Shown here: positions 40,860-52,224 of the stretch, piece after piece | Layout: the number at the start of each line of letters is the position of its first letter | Numbering within the stretch: position 1 is the first letter of the stretch | Assembly: GCA_034231615.1 (NCBI GenBank) | Contig: CM067307.1 | Location: 5,566,647-5,630,646 of the forward strand | From: Meghimatium bilineatum | Taxonomy: Eukaryota > Mollusca > Gastropoda > Stylommatophora > Philomycidae | Length of the DNA stretch: 64,000 bases | Direction of reading: 5' to 3' | The notes under the pieces: model-generated | Told to the model about the DNA's origin: nothing | Seen by the model: only the letters and a program-made list of their open reading frames with translations | Database searches by the model: none | Position numbers and translations under genes: made by a program

Positions 40860-41275
40860 CCCTTGAGGTTCTATCATCATATTCTGCAGAACTGTCTGAA
40901 GTATGAACAATTGAGAGAAACGTACTAGCCCAATGGTGCAACTCTTCAGGGAAAGATAGAGAACCAAAGCAGAGAAGTCAAGACAGCGATGGAGTACATC
41001 CATGAGACTTGTCTGACAGTGTAGACATCAAGTAGTGAACATAAGACTTGTCTGACAGTGTAGACATCAAGTAGTGAACACAAGAAAGAAGGGTTCTATT
41101 GTCATCAAATTAGGTGACCAATATTTTGTGCAAAAAGTGGCTATCTATCATTCAGGAATTCATGAACAATTACTCCCGCTGTTGTGATATTTTTGTGGGC
41201 GGCTGTAGGCTGAAAAAAATGTTCATAAGGTGTAACTTTGAGTCATCGACAACGCATGATATAACGTTCTTATTC
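40860..41275. other. No gene recognised
   Basis: Contains a 35 bp direct duplication (GACTTGTCTGACAGTGTAGA at 41007 and 41045). Confidence 0.4.
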
Positions 41276-41279
41276 TTGT

Positions 41280-41515
41280 GCGTTCATACTCAAACTCCTG
41301 CAGATTAGCAGTATTTAGTTCTGAAAATAGAATGAATTGTGCCATGGTTTACAGATTAGCTTTGGTATCGTTTCGGCCGTATACATCCAAGTTCAGCATT
41401 CCTTCTGGGTCATGTCAACCCAGTATGGGGTGGGACAACGAACTCCATCCCAAAACCTCCTTAGTTGCCTTCTAAGACATTCATAATTATGTTGCTATTC
41501 TTTACTTCCCTCTCA
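41280..41515 (-). mobile_element. SINE-like element family E, copy 1
   Basis: Minus orientation. Contains in plus order TTCATACTCAAACTCCTGCA, GCCATGGTTTACAG, GGTCATGTCAACCC, CCTTAGTTGCCTTCTAAGAC and CAGGCCCCGGCAACACA. Aligns throughout with 43245-43510. Confidence 0.7.
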
Positions 41516-41679
41516 GGCCCCGGCAACACACAGGCAATGTAAAGTTTAAGTTTTGTGAATGAATATTTTATAAGATACAGTCTCTGGAAACAGTTGATAA
41601 AAAAACAGTCATAAACTATGAACAGTTCATCTACCAGGATTGTCAAATATGATCGTTTCATCCATATTTCTGATGTTCC

Positions 41680-41935
41680 ATTCATTCATATTTCTGTTTC
41701 ATTCATCCGTTTCTGATGTTCCATTCATTCATATTTCTGATGTTCCATTCATCTGTTTCTGATGTTCCATTCATTCATATTTCTGATGTTCCATTCATCC
41801 GTTTCTGGTGTTCCATTCATTCATATTTCTGATGTTCCATTCATCCATATTTCTGATGTACCATTCATATTTCTGATGTTCCATTCATTCATATTTCTGA
41901 TGTTCCTTTCATTCATATTTATGATGTCATATTGT
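41680..41935. repeat. 24 bp minisatellite, about 11 copies with deletions
   Basis: Unit ATTTCTGATGTTCCATTCAT plus TCAT; some units read CATCCGTTTCTG. Confidence 0.9.
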
Positions 41936-41939
41936 CTAA

Positions 41940-42515
41940 ATTTCTCACCTTTATACTGCTTTGTTAAATATTTATAAAATTTATGTACTTTAATATTTGT
42001 AACAATTTTAGGACATTTATACTCCTTTGTATCAAGCATAAATGAAACATATTCCTAAAATGAGTACACAAATAAACCCACACTTTCATTTCTATTATTT
42101 CGAGAACAATTAAAGCAGAGAAATGACCTTCATTTTTCCAATACTACTTTTTGTGAAGTGGTTTTTGAACATTTATCAATGTATGTTTTCTTTTTTTAAC
42201 TCTTAAAAAGACAATTTAAAAAAAATTGTTTTGCCATAATTATTTCTTCCGTTTACTTGATGCAGCATTACTGTTTTTTTTTAAACTCTTTTCCTCCATT
42301 ATTATTTTCCTTGTTTCTGTGGAATTATCTTTCTTTGAATTATAAACCACAAAATATTGAGAACTCGTTTACTTGTGTATTTTTCAGAAAAAACCTACTA
42401 TATGAAATGAAAGGAAAATGATTGCAAAACACAAGATGAAATTGTTACTGTGACATAATATTAAATGATTAGTTATGTATAAAATTGAAAAAAGGTTAAA
42501 TAAAAATAAGAAAAT
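41940..42515. other. No gene recognised
   Basis: Very AT-rich with several T and A homopolymer runs. Confidence 0.4.
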
Positions 42516-42519
42516 AGAT

Positions 42520-43160
42520 GTACATGGACTACTTACAGGTGTCTTGCAAGCAGAATATAATGTTTCATAATCATTTCGAAGATTTATCCAAAATAAATTA
42601 CAATGTTTCTACCAGTTCAATTGACAGCAAATTTAAACAACTCAGAACAGCAATGAATGAAGCAGCAATATCTACAGCAGGATACTTTCTGAGGAGAAAT
42701 AAAAGTGGATAAGTAATACCTCCTAATACCTGCTACATGCAATTTTTGCAAGAAGACATACATATTATGAAATAAACACATGAAATCACATGCTCTTAGG
42801 GACAAAATGACAGTTTATCGATGAATTGGCCACAACAGCTGAAAATGCAGAAAAAGTAGAGAACAGTAGATGCTTATACTGTATCACAAGATAGTTACTT
42901 ATCAGAGACAAATACAGCAAATTATTCAATACAAAACCATAATTACAGCAATGAGCCGAACAGTTTACAGAGTTGCTGGACAGAGTGGAACTAGCATTAA
43001 CCCCAGACTTTGAGATGGAACCAGACATATCATTAATGTCAGTATCATGCGATGAATTTACACTTAATGAGATCAGATTGGCAGTTATAAAAATAATGTC
43101 AAGCTGCTTGTGATGATGCGATTAATGGTGAAATGCCTGGGCAGTTTTTAAAGACATGAA
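42520..43160 (+). mobile_element. RTE-like ORF fragment between endonuclease and reverse transcriptase
   Basis: FHNHFEDLSKINYNV, IDSKFKQLRTAMNEAAIS, AGYFLRRNKSG, then FTELLDRVELALTPDFEMEP and FTLNEIRLAVIK. This is the linker leading into the first reverse transcriptase motif, with several frame breaks. Confidence 0.82.
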
Positions 43161-43244
43161 CTTTGCCAAGTTTTCACAGGTCCTCTTGTGACCTGACTAT
43201 TACATTCCAAAGGGAAAGATTTCCAACATTTAGAATCAGGTAGA

Positions 43245-43510
43245 ATCTTCTTTGTTCATTCTTAAACTGGATGAAGTCTGGAGAAAGGAATGCGTTGTGT
43301 CATGGTTTACAGCTTGGCTGCGATATCTACACCTTTTGGCCTGTCACATGCGACTTCAGCATGACTTCAGGATCACTTGACCCTCTATGGGATGGGAGAA
43401 CCAATTCCAACCCAAATACTCCTTAGTCGCCGCTTATGATATACAGGGCAGGTAGCAGTGTCACTATTATTTGCTTCCTTTTCTGGCTCTGGCAACACAA
43501 AGGTAGAGTA
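43245..43510 (-). mobile_element. SINE-like element family E, copy 2
   Basis: As copy 1: GTTCATTCTTAAACT, GTGTCATGGTTTACAGCTTG, GGATCACTTGACCC, CTCCTTAGTCGCCGCTTATG, TCTGGCAACACA. Confidence 0.72.
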
Positions 43511-43514
43511 GAAT

Positions 43515-44495
43515 CTAATACAAATTAGAAACTGTAAAAAAGACATGAAGATACTACAGCACAGATTTGTCACAGGAAACAAAAAACCTGAAACTTAGCT
43601 TTAAAACAGAGCTATCCATATAGTAATTATATGTATTGAACAGAACTATCCGTATAGTAATTATATGTATTGAACAGAATTATCCGTATTGTAATTATAC
43701 CTATCAAATGTACACATTTTAACATTTGACCCCAGCTTCCATTCTTCACCAAAGGGTAATATTTATTTCTGCTGTATGTTGTAATGTATATCTTCCTTTC
43801 CTTTGTTATATCGCTGTTATACAAATATTATTGCTTTTTCTCGGTCAGTAATTGATTATAAGTTTTTGCAACAATTGAATGGATCTTAATTTGCGGTCAC
43901 ATTTCTGCTGTAGTCTTCTCTATTTGCGTAGATATTTACTGAATATTTGTATTGCTTTGTAAATATTTTGCAGTTTTTTTTTGTATTGATATAAGGAATT
44001 TATTTGTTTTGAATTGTTGTAAGTTTATTTTATAATTTTTTATTAATTTTTCCTTGTTGGACATTGTAAATTTTATCCCAAACAATGGCATGTTGTTGGT
44101 GTGTTTCTGATTAATATTTTACATTTATTATCTCAGCAAAGTTTCTTTTAATACCATTAATCCTAGTGCGTAGAAGTCAAAACTCAGTCACATACTCAGT
44201 GGTAGCTGTTTTTAGTTGCAAATTTTGCAAATACCAGCTATTTAATCATATAGTCATTTTCAATTAGAATAAACATTACATAAAATGATGTAATAGTTTG
44301 CACTGTTGAGTTAGCGATTTGTCGTCAATGCTGCGATTAGTTGTTTTTTCTGGAAGGAAAACTCTCAAATAATCCAACTGTGTCATCCCTACAACCACAG
44401 CAGTTTTATGGTGAAGGTAAAGGCTGCGACTGATGCACTGTCATGGCAGATGTCCATACTTAGTGACGCAATGAACATTTTCTACAAGTTGAAGC
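43515..44495. other. No gene recognised
   Basis: A 34 bp repeat (AGCTATCCATATAGTAATTA, 2.7 copies, 43610-43700), then AT-rich sequence with no supported feature. Confidence 0.45.
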
Positions 44496-44499
44496 GAGA

Positions 44500-44960
44500 G
44501 TCATTTGCTGTCAATGGGTGAAGTTATTGACACAATCTCTGGCCAGAAAAACCTTTATATTTGTGCCAGGACATGCAGATTTGTGGGATAAGGAACAAGT
44601 CGATACACTGGCGAACATTACCACAGTGTCTATAGGTACATCAATGAATTATCTGACATTGTGTAAAACGTTAAATTTTTGTCTACTCTGAAATTTTCAA
44701 AAGTGTGAGTCATGGTCACTCAAGACTACATGAGATTAGTGTAAAGATCAGAACAGGCCACAAAAAGAAACATAACTGATATACAAAGTGACTGGTAGAT
44801 CAACATCGAACTGGAACTTTCAGCCATTGCACTCTGATGGATTTACTGAGACGGGTAGCAGAGTACCTATAGACTGATCGGGGTATGTGCTGATCATAAA
44901 CTGTAGTCATTTCTAATAACCGATTGTTATAACTTCTAGTGGTCTAACAAAATATGTGTG
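44500..44960 (+). mobile_element. RNase H-bearing non-LTR element fragment
   Basis: 44525-44640 reads KTFIFVPGHADLWDKEQVDT, the RNase H signature region. 44640-44960 (AAAAGTGTGAGTCATGG, CTGATGGATTTACTGAGACG) aligns with 55640-55850, the 3' part of the same family. Confidence 0.7.
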
Positions 44961-45079
44961 TATTCACAGAAATTTGTAATATATGGTACAAACAAAGAAT
45001 AAATATAATTGGAGGATTGTAAAAAGTTTTATTAGAAATGTAAATTTGTGATAAAATGATACGTTATCAACGGAGTCTA

Positions 45080-45425
45080 CTGTACATATTTGCCATTGTT
45101 AATAACATTTTTGATATTAACAAGTAATTTAGAGTGTACTTATTTCCCCATTACCAAGTGTGTTCATACATTTTAGAACAAAAATGAGAGTTGCTGTCTT
45201 ATAAATTCATGAGAATAATGTGGTTGTTTATGTGAGTCTTAATACACAGAAGAGAAGTCTACCATTGCTCTGAATAAGTAGAGCAGGGAACATGTTTCAG
45301 CTAGAACTTGAATCATATTATTAAAATTGCAGGATCTTGTCTTCCTTTGTGCACCTACAAAGTAGCACATAGTTTCATCATTATGTACCTCTTGATTGTT
45401 TAGTGTTTCATGAAACTTCATGTAT
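45080..45425. other. No gene recognised
   Basis: AT-rich spacer after the MITE relative at 44940-45080. Confidence 0.4.
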
Positions 45426-45429
45426 CGTT

Positions 45430-45590
45430 TTTGTTCATTCTCAAACTCCTGCAGATTATCTGGATGTGGTCCAGAGAGCAGATTGTGGATTTATCATGGT
45501 TTACGGCTTAGCTGTGATATCTGCACCTTTATGTCTGACATATCTGACTTCAGCTTGATCGGATCTGTCTAATCTTACAATACCCATTGA
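45430..45590 (-). mobile_element. SINE-like element family E, copy 3 (truncated)
   Basis: TTCATTCTCAAACTCCTGCA, CATGGTTTACGGCTTAGCTG and TGATATCTGCACCTTTATG align with copies 1 and 2; the other half is missing. Confidence 0.68.
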
Positions 45591-45654
45591 ATAGATTATT
45601 TTATCTTTACATTTTTTAATATGTTACTATGTTATGTTAATTCTGTTCATCAGT

Positions 45655-45895
45655 TGATTTTCGATGTGATATGTTCTTGCAAAACGTTGTCCTCACTGCC
45701 ACTCTGTTTGCCTCTCGGTTCTGTGCAAGCTGCCCTGTCTCTCCTAGTGTCATGTTCACAACATTTTTTGCATCCTGTGTCCATCAGAGTCTTGATCTGC
45801 CTCGTGTTCTGTTTCCTAGAACTTTCCACGAATGTTTGACTACTTATCAAAATGTCAGTCTTACAGTTCATCCATCCAGTGTTCAGCCTTGAGCA
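45655..45895 (-). mobile_element. Decayed RTE-like fragment
   Basis: TTGCAAAACGTTGTCCTCAC, GCCTCTCGGTTCTGTGCAAG and CACAACATTTTTTGCATCCT match, reversed, the RQRFART and KML-type tail seen in neighbouring LINEs. Coding frame lost. Confidence 0.45.
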
Positions 45896-46065
45896 GCTTG
45901 CTTCAGTATGTAGAATCTGCAGTTTTCTACTGTTGGGATAGACTTCTATATCAAATGTTCTGATATAAGATGGTCATGGGGGTGTAGATGTTCATGTCTA
46001 GCTTGATATAGTCCTATACACTCAGATAATAACAGAGAATGCTGTAAAACTGGATAACAATAGTA

Positions 46066-46165
46066 AATTGGTAGCGTATCTTATTCAGGACGTAGCCATC
46101 AACTCAGCATTTTTTGGCTGTAGTGATTTTCTAGGCAATATAAATACGTTCAGTAGTTTGCCATA
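46066..46165 (+). repeat. Dispersed repeat family H, second copy
   Basis: Near-identical to 25780-25880 (TTTTTGGCTGTAGTGATTTT, GGCAATATAAATACGTTCAG). Confidence 0.7.
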
Positions 46166-46169
46166 TATA

Positions 46170-46910
46170 TATATAACAATAGTACTTACATAAAACATAA
46201 AGTTGATCTGCTTTACAATGAACTCACAGAAATACTGATAAAATTCATTTATTTAGATTAGGATAGTGGGATTTTGTTGTGTTGTCGTTCATGTTCTTTT
46301 CAGGCATACTTGTTTAATCATTCTCATTTTTATATTTTTGTAATGTGCCTTTCTATGACAATACTTGTGTATATATCATTGTTACCTTGGATGTCTCTGT
46401 TGTTAAATGTCTGCCTTCTAATGCTTTTGTGATAGTACATTATTTTCACTGTTTGTCCACTATTTGTCTTGTACTTTCTTGAAAAAGACCTTAAGGCTGA
46501 GATTTTTTTTTTTATTATGTTCCTTGTATTTTTAAATACCCATACCTTATAGTCTGTGAGTTCATTGTGAAGCTAATCGACCTTGTCTTTTATGTAAGTG
46601 CTACACTCAGACATGCTATGCTGTTTATTTAGGAATTTTTAGTCCTACAGTAAATGTAGCATTATATTTTAAGTAGAGGCAGCATTAATTATTTGTTATA
46701 TTATGGATACATCCGTTTGATATTAAGAAAAGCACGATAAAGTGAACACAGGTGATAAAAAGACTGTTTAATATCGGGGTGAATGGACACAACTAGAAGT
46801 TAATAACTTTAAATATATAATTTCCTATTTGAACAGCAATAGAAGCACTAACACAGAAATCAATACTTGAAATGGCCGATGAATTAAAATCACTACTGTC
46901 TTAACTAAAT
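46170..46910. other. No gene recognised
   Basis: AT-rich; no open frame, array or element end detected. Confidence 0.4.
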
Positions 46911-46914
46911 AACC

Positions 46915-47409
46915 AAGGTTTGGTTGGTTGCTGATTCAGCGGTCCATGGGCTCATGACCTTTGACCCAATGCCATTGTGTGATAAATGCATGTGTTTGTG
47001 AGCTTTGTTGTGTTCCATATAATGTGTTCCATTTATCTGGCCCTGGAGAAACATTTTCCCGACATCATCCAGCGCTGGACATTCAAAAAAGGTGGTGGTC
47101 AACAGTTTCATAGGGATGAGTGCACTTCCAGCACCCTGGAGTGTGTTGTGGCTGTATTCTGTTCAGGTGATTGTTAAGCTGTACATTTTGTGTGCGCAGT
47201 CTGAAGACAATACTCTGGTCTTTCTTTCCTAGGAGGTTGATGTTGTCTTTAGGATTTGCGCTGATCATATATTTATAGATTTCCCGCCCAGTGTTTCCCA
47301 TGGCCCATCGAATAACCAAGCAAAAGAAGTGGTTCTCTAGTGGATTCCAGGTCTGGATTCTATTTAAAATGCCCATACCATTGTTAACAATAAATCTATT
47401 ACAGGACAA
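46915..47409 (-). mobile_element. Non-LTR element C-terminal fragment (Cys/His after RNase H) joined to repeat J
   Basis: 47083-47409 minus: KKDQSIVFRLRTQNVQLNNH, HTPGCWKCTHPYETVDHHLF and ECPALDDVGKMF, a CxxC...H pattern. 46915-46975 is repeat J (CGGTCCATGGGCTCATGACC), present reversed at 49868-49935, apparently the 3' end of this family. Confidence 0.78.
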
Positions 47410-48060
47410 ATGCTATTCTGTATTCATTAGCATATTTATTTAATCGTGGTATGATCTCGCTATGATGTTAATATGATTATCTGGTACTTGGATGGAATTA
47501 ATATCCAAAACACAGAAATTGTTCCAATTGGGTTTCCATAGATGGCATATTGGGGATTTCTTAGTTGTGCCATTAAGGGACTTCCTAGATGATATCACTG
47601 CAGGTTATATATATGTTCTGTTCTTCGTTATGTATATCATTCAATGAGTTTCATTGACCCAGTATTGTACCTGATGGTTAGTATTTGATTGCAAGAAGCT
47701 AGAAATGTCCTATCTTCATTGCTAATTAATTATTCTTATCCATTGTCAAACACAGAGATATTTAATCACAAATATTGCTTAATGTTACTTTATTGAGTGA
47801 GTGACCAACATTTTCTATGGAAATCTGGTTAGAACAATTTTTATGATTTGTATATTAATCCCTTCCAAGTATTAAGTTTATTATACCATTTCATTCAGCA
47901 TTAATTATACTTCGGAGATCTGCCATGAGTGTCTTTGAATTGTTTCTTTTCATTAAAAAAATTAGCTCTAATGATGACTTCTGCTGTTTTCAGCTCTGGT
48001 TATAAGTCAGATTTGTTTTTATCTGAACTTAAGCTCATCACAAATAATAGAGGTTTTTTG
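47410..48060. other. No clear gene; weak similarity to the exon candidate at 62356
   Basis: Around 47490-47560 the minus strand reads QYAIYGNPIG, recalling MYVIYGNPF of the candidate exon near 62450. Otherwise AT-rich and featureless. Confidence 0.25.
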
Positions 48061-48064
48061 GTTG

Positions 48065-48270
48065 TTGTGAAGACATGTCTAGTTGTGTTGTGTGATACCA
48101 TGGTTGCTGATGTGCCTCTCAGCCTGGTACTTCCAAATACAGCACCAGTGCTTGCTTGGCAAGGACTGTGGTCCTGCTTGATGTCAGGATTGACTCGACC
48201 AATCTTAGTTTCCAGCCTCTGTTGGGTGGACTAAGCCTCCATCTCCACTTTTAGGACTTGGCCACGATGG
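48065..48270 (+). repeat. Dispersed repeat family F, second copy
   Basis: GTTGTGAAGACATGTCTAG, GTGATACCATGGTTGCTGAT, GACTGTGGTCCTGCTTGATG and TTAGTTTCCAGCC, matching 22005-22205. Confidence 0.7.
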
Positions 48271-48289
48271 AAAAATAATATAGTGAGTC

Positions 48290-48625
48290 AGGTCATCACA
48301 GTTTACCACCGCAAGCTATGCTACACAGATAGAGTGAAGGCAGACCACCGCAAGCTATGCTACACAGATACAGTGAAAACAGACCACAGCAAGCTATGCT
48401 ACACAGATACAGTGAAGGCAGACCACCGCAAGCTATGCTACATATATACAGTGAAGACAGACCACCACAAGCTATGCTACACAGATACAGTGAAGGCAGA
48501 CCTAGAGGCCGACCTCGAAAATGATGGACCACTGAGATAAAAGAGGCGACACATTCCACAATATACTCAGCACACACGAGGGCCATCTCCAGAAAACTCT
48601 TCTACCCCTGACGCTGAAAGTGAAT
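48290..48625 (+). mobile_element. RTE-like C-terminal fragment with an internal 39 bp in-frame expansion
   Basis: In the element frame, QAMLHRYSEGRP is repeated five times (13-residue period, 48300-48500), then WWTTEIKEATHSTIYSAHTR and AISRKLFY. The single-copy version of the same tail is at 55340-55600. Confidence 0.85.
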
Positions 48626-48629
48626 AGAT

Positions 48630-49055
48630 AGATTCAGGTCATCTCATAAATGTATAGAAATATATTATTATTACTATTTTGTAATTTTCTGACCAGTATT
48701 CAAAAACATTTTGTGGTTTTTATATGTGTTATGTGTTACATGTATTATTAGCCATACAAGCTGGTGCTTCTACATTGTGGTTATCATTTTTGACCATTTC
48801 ATGGCAAAATTTAACAAACGTGACTATTTTTAAATGTCGCTGATCATGAATTGTATGATTTGGTATTTTTTGTCCAACTTGAAAATGTATCTATTTTACA
48901 TTTGTTCTACTTTGAATTGATGAAAACACCACAAGTAGTCTAATTATGTCAGAAAACACAAGAAGTCTGATTGTGTCAGAAAATACAAGAAGTCTGATTG
49001 TGTCAGAAAACAGATGTTTATGATTTACCTAGATGGGTCGGTCATGTGCCACCAG
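48630..49055. other. No gene recognised
   Basis: AT-rich. A short triplication of GAAGTCTGATTGTGTCAGAAAA lies near 48930-49010. Confidence 0.45.
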
Positions 49056-49059
49056 CTGT

Positions 49060-49240
49060 GCACATGGGTCTTTATTGCCAGATCACATGGAAAAAACAGT
49101 TCACGAAGCTAGTGGGGCCGTCATTCCAACAACAAGCAGTCTAACGATGGAAGTGTTTGCTGTGACACGGGCACTAAAGTAGCTGGAATTGTTAGCCTAT
49201 AACCATTTTGTGCAGTAACAAAGTAAAAGCTAGATTTTAT
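49060..49240 (+). mobile_element. RNase H domain fragment of a non-LTR element
   Basis: Reads HEASGAVIPTTSSLTMEVFA and VTRALK, the segment carrying the RNase H catalytic Glu, then a stop. Confidence 0.7.
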
Positions 49241-49324
49241 AAAGAGCACTAAACCATCATAGAACCATTAGCCGCTATGCTCAGAGAGATTTAATGAAGT
49301 TAAGACTTTGGCATCTATGTATAT

Positions 49325-49440
49325 GTCTACGCATGTGGTTGCGTCTGTGGGTCTCACCAATGGCCCACTAGACATACCACCCATGCAACAGAAAACCTTA
49401 GTGGATGACATGCCGTTATATTGAGGTTATCTTCTTATAG
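49325..49440 (+). repeat. Dispersed repeat family G, partial copy
   Basis: GTGGTTGCGTCTGTGGGTCT, CCCATGCAACAGAAAA and GATGACATGCCGTTA, as at 21710-21800. Confidence 0.68.
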
Positions 49441-49444
49441 AAAC

Positions 49445-49940
49445 TTCATGGCACGTCATCTATACAGGTACGATTTTGTTTTGTTGTTGAAATGTTTTTC
49501 ATGTTTGCCTGAATATATATGTATGCCTCTGTGGTTGGGAGGGAGCCAGAGATGTACTGTGCAGCACTGAGTAGGAGGAAACTGACATCCCTGTTTTTCC
49601 TATAGCTGTGGCCCATCATAGAGGCATAGTGACTCAGGACGTGACAATCCTTTTGACTTGAACATTTGGTTGCATGCCTGGAGCTATAGAGAAGTTCGGC
49701 ATAACCAGTAGTCAATTGGTGGCGGGGAATGAGCACAGTGAACCCTATCTTGGCTACAGTGGCTAGGTGCAGTGCATAGGTTGAAACCTACCTTCCTAGA
49801 GGTGTGATAGTTATTCTCTGGCTCTGTCCCGGGGTGGGCCGAAAATCCACAGACTTCCCAGCAATATAATGCCATCTAATGGCATTAGGTCAAAGGGCAT
49901 GAGCCCATGGACCGCTGGATCAGCAACCAACCAACCATAT
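49445..49940. repeat. Repeat-derived region ending in repeat J
   Basis: 49868-49935 (GGCATGAGCCCATGGACCGC) is the reverse of 46915-46975. The two overlapping minus open frames further left have no recognisable domain and probably belong to the same element. Confidence 0.45.
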
Positions 49941-49963
49941 ACATGTCTGGTTTGATATCATCA

Positions 49964-50450
49964 TCAAGTGCCGTCTCCGCAACGAAGGTTGGCTGCAACG
50001 TATCTCCAACATCTCCTGTCTCTTGTCTTGGTGGTGCACTCTGCTAGACTGTAACCTGTCCATCGTGTAATGTTACTCTCCCACGTGTATCTCTGCCTAC
50101 CTCTTGCTCGCTTCCCTTTGACTTTACCCTCAAGTAAGGTATTCAATAGGGTGTCATGTCTTTTAATGTGTCCAAAGTATTTTATTTGCCTGATCTTTAT
50201 TTCTCTTAGTAGTTCTTTCTTCATATTAAGTGTCTTTAGCACCTCTTTATTTGTTTTCTTCTCTTTCCATGATGTTCTCCCTATTTTTCTTTATACCCAC
50301 ATCTCAAAGGCATCAATTTTGTCTTCTAATTGTTTATTTAGTGTCCATGTTTCTGAGCCATACATTAATATGGAATAGATGTAGCATTTTATAATTCTCA
50401 TTTTTAATAAGATAAGATTTGGTTTGATAAGACAATAATAAATATAGCTA
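49964..50450 (-). mobile_element. RTE-like family 3 3' fragment with GAT tail
   Basis: KMRIIKCYIYSILMYGSETW, DKIDAFEMWV, one frame break, KIRQIKYFGHIKRHDTLLNT, RARGRQRYTWESNITRWTGY and YVAANLRCGDGT. Closely matches 31197-31710. Confidence 0.88.
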
Positions 50451-50556
50451 ATAAAAAGCCTGATTACATCAACAAGAATAATTGTTTCTCTCAGTTGCCA
50501 AATAACCAAGAAATAGATGTAACATATTTTTCTCGAGATAGTTACCGGGTATATTA

Positions 50557-51428
50557 CGAGGCGTGTTCAAATGAAAACGGGACTTGTTACACCACGCGTG
50601 ATAGAGCGCACTGATATTATTGACATTTTGCACTAGTAATGAGTATCCAATAATTTACATACGGTCACGTGTTCATCTTCCCAGCATGCATATGTGCTGC
50701 AGAAGACTGTTAACAATATGGCGGGTGTGATTCCGAACCCGTCCAAAGTGAATCAGCGTGCTGTGATCCAGTTTCTTTCATTTGAAGGATGTCAAGCAGT
50801 AGACATTCATCGGAGAATGAAGGCAGCATATGGTGACAAATGTTTGTCGAGGACCAGAGTGATGGAGTGGGTGCGTATGTTTAAAGACGGACGTGAGTTA
50901 ACGGCAGATCTTGCACGGCCAGGTCAGGCGCATATTGTTGCAACAGAAGAAGCCATAGCCGTGCTTGATAAAGCAGTACTGACTGACCGTCGTCGGAGCA
51001 TTCGTTCGCTTGCAGAAGAATTCCATATGTCAATTGGGACAGCCCACATGGTTGTTCGGAAGAAATTGAACTATCGGAAGGTGTTCACAGTGGGTCCCAC
51101 GGATGTTGACTGACCACCATAAGGAAGAACGGATGGGGTGGAATTAGAAAGCACTAAAGGGACAGCGATTCAACAGCGACGCAGACGTGAAGACAGCGGT
51201 GACCACATGGTTCAGAGAACAGCCACGCAACTTTTTCTCGGACGGCATTCGACGTCTACCTAAACAGTGGGATGCTTGCCTAAATGCATACGGAGATTTT
51301 TTCTGATGAACCCATGTGCATTCTTATTCACAAGTGGTTGCTTTGTTCAATTCCGTTGAAAATATTAAATTGCGTATGATACTTTTTAAATAAATCCACA
51401 AGTCCCGTTTTCATTTGAACACGCCTCG
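50557..51428 (+). mobile_element. Internally deleted mariner-family transposon with perfect 31 bp inverted ends
   Basis: 872 bp bounded by TA dinucleotides (50555-50556 and 51429-51430). Left end 50557-50587 (starts CGAGGCGTGTTCAAATGA) and right end 51398-51428 are exact reverse complements over 31 bp. It holds the N-terminal part of a Mos1/SETMAR-type transposase, a short frame-shifted piece, then the transposase C-terminal end (about 51163-51305, ending NAYGDFF). The DDE/D catalytic core between them is gone; full mariners are about 1.3 kb. Perfect ends suggest recent mobilisation in trans by an intact relative. Confidence 0.93.
50694..51113 (+). CDS. Truncated mariner transposase: DNA-binding domain only
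   Basis: 139 codons. From about residue 20 the sequence matches the mariner bipartite DNA-binding region (HTH_48 type): first helix-turn-helix around AVIQFLSFEGCQAVDIHRRM, linker with VMEWVRMFKDGR, second helix-turn-helix around SIRSLAEEFHMSIGTAHMVV. After KKLNYRKV the frame slips, so the familiar QWVPRMLTDHHKE segment is read only in another frame, and the catalytic aspartates are absent altogether. The predicted product could bind the element ends but not cut; that it is made is unknown. Confidence 0.8.
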   Translation: MLQKTVNNMAGVIPNPSKVNQRAVIQFLSFEGCQAVDIHRRMKAAYGDKCLSRTRVMEWVRMFKDGRELTADLARPGQAHIVATEEAIAVLDKAVLTDRRRSIRSLAEEFHMSIGTAHMVVRKKLNYRKVFTVGPTDVD

Positions 51429-51430
51429 TA

Positions 51431-51775
51431 GAAATGTGCAATGAATTGCAACCTTGTTTTATTATAGTTTATAAAGTTTTTTTTTTTTACATATTTGAGA
51501 AGTTTGGTTATTTGTTAGTCTATTTTTTACCTAAAATTTGTCAATAAATAGGTCCAATTGTCTGGCAACCGTCTATCTAGACTTGAAAAATGTTCGGTAG
51601 AATGCCCAGTGAAATTTAGAATAAGATAGAAAACTCCCAGAAAAATGAATGTTAGAAAATTATCAGCCCATAGAGATATATTTTTGCTCAGTGCACTCTT
51701 TTATGGTATGACCAGAAAATGGCAATAGGCTGTTAAGAAATATCTACTCACAGCTAAAGGGATTATTCCATCATT
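51431..51775. other. No gene recognised
   Basis: AT-rich spacer between the mariner and the hAT-like MITE. Confidence 0.4.
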
Positions 51776-51783
51776 GTCTACTG

Positions 51784-52074
51784 CATGGTTCTCAACCTTT
51801 TCAGACGGTGAGGCCACCTACAATACTGTGATTGAGCACCATAATATATTCTAGCATGAAATTGAATGTGACAGTTGGCCATATAGCCATCTTATTGCAG
51901 TGGGCAAACATATTCTCCATTCCTTTCCCCCATAACCATAGACAGTAACACTATATGTTTCAATTTCTACAACATAATTTGTATTGTAAAGAAAGCTCAT
52001 GATCCTTAGTCTCGCTGGCACCGTCTCATACGAGACCACTACTGTGCTTACGAGCATCGGGCTGAGAATGTCTG
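51784..52074. mobile_element. Older hAT-like MITE
   Basis: 291 bp beginning CATGGTTCTCAACC and ending with the reverse of CAGACATTCTCAGCC, flanked by GTCTACTG (51776-51783) and GTCTACTA (52075-52082), a 7/8 match to an 8 bp duplication. Interior noncoding. Confidence 0.6.
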
Positions 52075-52159
52075 GTCTACTATTTAACTTATAGGGATTA
52101 TAGGGATGTAATTATATATATATATATAGGATATATATGTATAGGATATATATGTATAT

Positions 52160-52220
52160 CCAGTGTCGTGCTACAAGAGAGATGCATCGGGAGCTTGAGA
52201 ATGAACGCTGAAGAATCAGA
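52160..52220 (+). mobile_element. SINE family D 3' end fragment
   Basis: GTGCTACAAGAGAGATGCAT and GGGAGCTTGAGAATGAACGC followed by TGAAGAA match the end of the SINE at 26827-26985. Confidence 0.7.
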
Positions 52221-52224
52221 TCGA

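Noticed and set aside
40419-40928. 169-codon frame with LTLPSGNKFDE repeats
   Set aside because: 33 bp array; no start context, splice sites or flanking coding sequence.
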